Both the position numbers and the translations under genes were made by a program. Below, in pieces: positions 61,338 to 64,000 of a DNA stretch of 64,000 nt (position 1 is the stretch's first letter; every line of letters starts with the position of its first letter). A model generated the notes under the pieces. It worked only from the letters and a program-made list of their open reading frames with translations, was not told where the DNA came from and did no database searches. Origin of the DNA: Lachnospiraceae bacterium A4 (GTDB taxonomy: Bacteria > Bacillota > Clostridia > Lachnospirales > Lachnospiraceae). The stretch spans positions 477,269-541,268 of the forward strand of contig KE159560.1 of NCBI GenBank assembly GCA_000403215.2. The letters are read 5' to 3'.

Positions 61338-62744
61338 CTAAATCACGGTCAAAATCCCCACGGACTTTAACAGCAGAATCACTAACAAAATTGGTGCAAT
61401 ATACTGAATCATGATAATATATAATTGTTTTCTGCCAAATCTGCTCCCCGACTTCTCCACTTCCTCAATCACCGTTTTGGGTTTCAACAGCCAGCCAATC
61501 AGAATACATGTTCCGATTGCGACCAGCGGCATCAGCAGATTGTTGCTGATATAATCCATAATGTCCAAAATCTGAGCAACTGCTCCATTTGGCAGTTTCA
61601 CCTCAAAATACAGCTTATTGTACCCAAGACACACAATGACGCCGCCGACAAGCGCAATAGCAGTCTCGACCGCCGCCGCCTTGGTGCGCGTCATATGGAA
61701 CTTGTCCATAAAGCTTGACACGACCGCCTCCATGACAGACACAGCACTCGTGATTGCCGCAAACAATACCATCGCAAAGAACAGACCCCCTACAAGATTA
61801 CCGATTCGTCCCATAGAGGCAAAAACCTTTGGCAGAGACACGAACATCAAGCTCGGCCCCGACGCCGCCATACCTTCCCTGCCCATAAAGGTGTAGACCG
61901 CAGGAATGATCATAACCCCCGCCAGAAACGCTACTGCCGTATCAAATATTTCAATCTGGTTAATAGATTTCACCAGATTGGCGTCATCCTTCACATAAGA
62001 ACCATAGGCAACCATAATGCCCATCGCCACACTGAGACTGAAAAACAACTGCCCCATCGCGTCGAGCAGCACTGTAAAAAATCCTTTTACCGTCATACCG
62101 CTCAGGTCAGGAATCACATAAATCTGAAAACCTTCCATACCTGTTCTCGCCACGCCAGATTCATCCTCATAGTGAATCGTCAGGGAAAAGAACGCAATGC
62201 CGACAACCAACATCAGCAATAAAGGCATCAGAACCTTTGAGGACGATTCGATGCCCTTATTGATGCCACGAAATACAATAAAAGCGACCATCACCAAGAA
62301 AACCAACAACAGTACAATCGGCTGCCATTCTCCGGTAATGAATTCTGTAAAGTATCCGTCCTCCGCTGCCGCTGTACCGCCGCCTGTCAGATACGCGAGA
62401 AAATACTTTACCACCCATCCGCCAATCACGCAGTAATACGGCATGATAATAACCGGCACAAGACATGCAAACACGCCGAGAAATCCCCACTTAGCGCTTA
62501 ATTTAGCATATGCGGTGAGCGGACTCTGCTTTGTCTTTCTGCCGATTGCAATCTCTGTTGTGAGCAGCGTAAATCCGAACGTGAGTGCCAGAATTAAATA
62601 AATGACCAGAAACAGCCCGCCGCCATCCTTCGCTGCCAGATATGGAAACCGCCAGATATTGCCCAGACCCACCGCACTGCCTGCCGCCGTCAGCACAAAG
62701 CCGAGCGAACCTGAAAATGAATTTCTATTCTTTTCTTTTTTCAT
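61338..62744 (-). CDS. Neurotransmitter:sodium symporter (NSS) family transporter
   Basis: The 468-residue protein has about 11-12 helices, the NSS fingerprint LGFVLTAAGSAVGLGNIWRFPYLAAKDGGGLFL in helix 1 (sodium and substrate site) and LPKVFASMGRIGNLVGGLFFAMVLFAAITSAVSVME in helix 8. It imports an amino acid or related compound with sodium. The exact substrate is unknown. Followed by the small membrane protein; preceded by the gene at 62753. Confidence 0.93.
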   Translation of the reverse strand: MKKEKNRNSFSGSLGFVLTAAGSAVGLGNIWRFPYLAAKDGGGLFLVIYLILALTFGFTLLTTEIAIGRKTKQSPLTAYAKLSAKWGFLGVFACLVPVIIMPYYCVIGGWVVKYFLAYLTGGGTAAAEDGYFTEFITGEWQPIVLLLVFLVMVAFIVFRGINKGIESSSKVLMPLLLMLVVGIAFFSLTIHYEDESGVARTGMEGFQIYVIPDLSGMTVKGFFTVLLDAMGQLFFSLSVAMGIMVAYGSYVKDDANLVKSINQIEIFDTAVAFLAGVMIIPAVYTFMGREGMAASGPSLMFVSLPKVFASMGRIGNLVGGLFFAMVLFAAITSAVSVMEAVVSSFMDKFHMTRTKAAAVETAIALVGGVIVCLGYNKLYFEVKLPNGAVAQILDIMDYISNNLLMPLVAIGTCILIGWLLKPKTVIEEVEKSGSRFGRKQLYIIMIQYIAPILLVILLLKSVGILTVI

Positions 62745-62752
62745 GATAAATC

Positions 62753-63328
62753 CTATGCCTCCTCAAATTCATACGGATATCCTAATTTCCGCATGAAGTC
62801 CGCCATCTGCCAATCGCCAAAGCCAAATTCATCATCGTCGTATGCAGTTTCCTCCATATCGCCCAGATCATCTTCCCAGCGCACCAGATACTTCTCAATA
62901 CCCGCTTTGTCCACATGGAAATACTTCGCGACAATATCCGCATTTCCTTTGGATGCCTCGAGCACTTCCTCCGACACCTCCTCAAAATAATCTGGCTGCG
63001 GATTGAACTTGTCCACCAGTTCTCCATTGTCAAACAACGCATACGCCCAAAAATCCCCATCATATATGTAGAGCAGCATGACCACCTTGCTAAAATCACT
63101 GCTGATCGCCTCGGCAAGCTCCTCATAGCCAATACAATCCTCATTGATCAGAATGCTCACGCCATCAGCATACTCCCGATACTGGCATTGGTCTGCCGCC
63201 AAATTGGTAATATCATATGCCGCCTCCTCATCTGAACAGGAATACCTGTCTTCAATCGCCTTTATGATCGTTTTCGCTTCCTCCTGCCCGCACCCCTGTA
63301 TGAGAACCGTCTCCAAAAATAACCCCAT
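62753..63328 (-). CDS. Unknown acidic cytoplasmic protein
   Basis: The protein has 191 residues from the ATG at 63328, with GGAGGA 8 bases upstream. It is strongly acidic (FEEVSEEVLEASKGN, DDLGDMEETAYDDDEFGFGDWQMADFM). The middle reads KVVMLLYIYDGDFWAYALFDNGELVDKFNPQPDYF, a beta-sheet pattern. It has no membrane helix or catalytic motif that I recognise. It precedes the NSS transporter by 8 bases and is probably co-transcribed with it. Confidence 0.65.
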   Translation of the reverse strand: MGLFLETVLIQGCGQEEAKTIIKAIEDRYSCSDEEAAYDITNLAADQCQYREYADGVSILINEDCIGYEELAEAISSDFSKVVMLLYIYDGDFWAYALFDNGELVDKFNPQPDYFEEVSEEVLEASKGNADIVAKYFHVDKAGIEKYLVRWEDDLGDMEETAYDDDEFGFGDWQMADFMRKLGYPYEFEEA

Positions 63329-63486
63329 CTCTGTTCCTCCATTTTCTTCTGTCATTTTTTCCTGCCACTTTTATACAATAGAAGTTGGCAGCACAGTTGT
63401 TATAAGTATACTATCTCGTGGGGTATCTGTAAATCATTTTTGCCATTTTCATAATCTTTATTTTTGCAAAGCAAAGCTGTATAAAC

Positions 63487-63928
63487 TTAGAAAATGTCTA
63501 ACTCTTCTAAAATTTTCCTCATTTTGGCTTCATCGTCTCGCATCTTCTGTGTTATTTTCTCGGAACACATCAGTTCTCGGAACACAGTTTCCACTTCCCG
63601 CCCGTCGGGATAGCGGATCACGGCACGACAGTCATCATCAAGCCATTGAAATGGTTTGTCTACGGCATAAACACCCGAACCTGTTTTAAGGTCAAGCTGT
63701 TCTGCAATTTCAGGATAAGAATCCCGAAAATAAAAATGGAAATCTTCTGTTTGGTGCAATTCCATGTATGTTTCGGCTCTATCCAAAGTCGCCCAATGAG
63801 GAAAGCTGTCCAACAAGAATATTCCGGGGTTCTCCTGCTCACCTTGTACCTTGCAGATACAAGCACGCGATATCCAGACACCGCCTGCTTTGTATTCCTT
63901 GTCTTTGTAAACGCATCTTATTTTTCAT
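63487..63928 (-). CDS. Unknown protein, start disturbed by a possible frameshift
   Basis: The main frame reads RCVYKDKEYKAGGVWISRACICKV, LDSFPHWATLDRAETYME and SGVYAVDKPFQWLDDDCRAVIRYPDGREVETVF, ending at 63487. It looks coding upstream of its first in-frame ATG (63816) back to about 63922. The only ATG there (63926-63928) is out of frame unless one A is removed from the AAAAA run after it, which would give MKIRCVYKD. So either an unusual start is used, or a one-base insertion broke the gene. Function unknown. Confidence 0.5.
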
Positions 63929-64000
63929 TATTACAATTTTTGATGTACTATTTTATTTTTCAAGGTTCCTCATATCTTATAAAACGATTATAGCAGATGA

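Overview
The window looks like chromosome of an endospore-forming, low-to-mid GC Firmicute of the class Clostridia, most likely a gut Lachnospiraceae. The evidence is a complete spoIIIAA-AH operon, SpoIVB, the conserved nusB-xseAB-ispA-dxs-tlyA-nadK-argR-recN block, LytTR/GHKL two-component pairs, and AAA-ATPase-like/PD-(D/E)XK genes that are common in that family. The species cannot be named from sequence alone. Most genes lie on the minus strand.

Layout. (1) 1-14.3 kb is core and transport. It starts with the edge of a GHKL kinase and its LytTR regulator, then an NfeD/SPFH membrane pair, a divergent ThyX-like protein, a DUF3783 protein, a CsoR-type repressor, hemW and lepA. A potABCD polyamine importer runs straight into lepA, and a three-gene polar amino-acid ABC importer follows. 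(2) 14.4-33.1 kb is accessory and full of decay. It begins with remnants of an AAA-ATPase-like gene and of a repeat-containing surface protein, then a 157-bp imperfect palindrome. Next come an ABC exporter with a lipoprotein, divergent from a LytTR/GHKL pair, and a wrecked mobilizable element (MobL relaxase, ParR/ParM pieces, serine recombinase pieces, transposase N-terminus). The rest is a hicAB locus whose toxin frame carries a stop, two intact AAA-ATPase-like/PD-(D/E)XK paralogues, a FliD-like orphan and a GH127 beta-L-arabinofuranosidase. (3) 33.3-43.5 kb holds spoIVB, an RND-type efflux pump with its adaptor, a small secreted protein, and an AT-rich two-gene module (SMC/ABC-type ATPase plus DUF4276 TOPRIM-like protein). 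That module sits between two ~125-bp direct repeats. A miniature soluble MCP follows. (4) 43.6-55.8 kb is the conserved recN-to-asp23 cluster, with a transglutaminase lipoprotein and prfC. (5) 55.9-61.0 kb is the intact spoIIIA operon. (6) 61.0-64.0 kb holds a small membrane protein, a neurotransmitter:sodium symporter family transporter and two proteins of unknown function.

The most interesting part is 40.2-42.8 kb. An ATPase-TOPRIM gene pair resembling known abortive-infection architectures (AbiL, PARIS) has base composition unlike its neighbours. It is bracketed by diverged direct repeats that look like copies of one decayed coding end. It lies between recN and spoIVB, which are usually neighbours in related genomes. 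The second notable theme is the 14.4-28.3 kb region: fragments resembling the two ends of one AAA-ATPase-like gene lie in the right order and orientation about 13.6 kb apart, as though an island entered there.
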